From positions 496,001 through 560,000 of the forward strand of contig CAVOXT010000006.1 in the NCBI GenBank assembly GCA_963700495.1: a stretch of 64,000 nucleotides of DNA, given 5' to 3'. The DNA comes from JACCTU01 sp963700495 (GTDB lineage: Bacteria; Actinomycetota; Thermoleophilia; Gaiellales; Gaiellaceae). Positions 63,629 to 64,000 of the stretch are shown in pieces. The notes below the pieces were generated by a model, which was not told the origin of the DNA, did not search any database, and saw nothing but the letters and a program-made list of their open reading frames with translations. How positions within the stretch are numbered: position 1 is the first letter of the stretch; each line of letters opens with the position of its first letter. Made by a program: the position numbers and the translations under genes.

Positions 63629-64000
<372 letters not shown>

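Overview
The window is 64 kb of high-GC DNA (around two thirds G+C by eye), densely packed with genes on both strands. Many starts are GTG or TTG, several stop/start codons overlap (ATGA, GTGA, TGATG), and there are no tRNA, rRNA, insertion-sequence or CRISPR genes that I can see. The gene content fits an uncultured actinobacterium, perhaps class Thermoleophilia: four large LuxR-type ATPase regulators (LAL family), fasciclin proteins, DUF47 plus PiT phosphate transport, ECF sigma, DHA2 exporters, and a PFOR with a GltD-type partner. The class assignment is inference and I cannot run a search. Many genes are interrupted by single extra bases in short homopolymers. This looks like insertion-biased long-read error more than decay. 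I describe such genes as one locus and say where the break is.

Layout. 0-5.5 kb: ECF sigma operon (partial), serine hydrolase, two small enzymes, a SnoaL-like exported protein and a TolB-like propeller. 5.6-10.4 kb: a very large exported repeat protein with a C-terminal beta-helix. 10.4-12.9 kb: a divergent thiol/sulfur redox cluster (OsmC, thioredoxin, DUF2892 | ArsR, DUF302, rhodanese) around an AT-rich operator. 13-20 kb: a His-rich exported peptide, LAL regulator 1, a DHA2 exporter, a glycoside hydrolase 15 remnant and two unknown membrane-associated proteins. 20.1-24.3 kb: a nested inverted repeat, a 26-residue membrane peptide, two fasciclins, DUF378, and a MerR/B12 regulator of the CarH/LitR photoreceptor type with its operon. 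24.4-26.3 kb: two methyltransferase genes, each preceded by the same structured leader. 26.3-28.2 kb: an RTX-like repeat protein. 28.3-33.5 kb: two tandem, closely related LAL regulators, both heavily frameshifted.

33.7-41.6 kb: a carboxymuconolactone decarboxylase-like protein, a beta-fibre protein, a glutamine amidotransferase plus glutamate decarboxylase pair, VOC proteins, then an operon of a second fibre protein, a metzincin, a HEAT-repeat protein and an SDR epimerase. 42.6-49.9 kb: ROK kinase, pyruvoyl arginine decarboxylase with a membrane protein, LAL regulator 4, and a TetR/DHA2 exporter pair with a palindromic operator. 49.9-56.7 kb: PEP-mutase-like and DHFR-like enzymes, three membrane proteins and a secreted metzincin. 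56.7-61.1 kb: rhamnose isomerase and rhamnulokinase, a 5'-nucleotidase remnant, and the DUF47-PiT phosphate operon. 61.3-64 kb: YbaK-type deacylase, then a GltD-like oxidoreductase fused to a ferredoxin domain, followed directly by the start of pyruvate:ferredoxin oxidoreductase, which runs off the window.

The most promising undescribed signals are: the duplicated RNA-like leader before the two methyltransferases; the CarH-like gene with a 19-bp-spacer promoter and apparently leaderless GTG start, which shares a 12-bp sequence with the arsR promoter 10 kb away; and the fibre/metzincin/HEAT operon, whose fibre C-terminal domain recurs in a second gene in the window.
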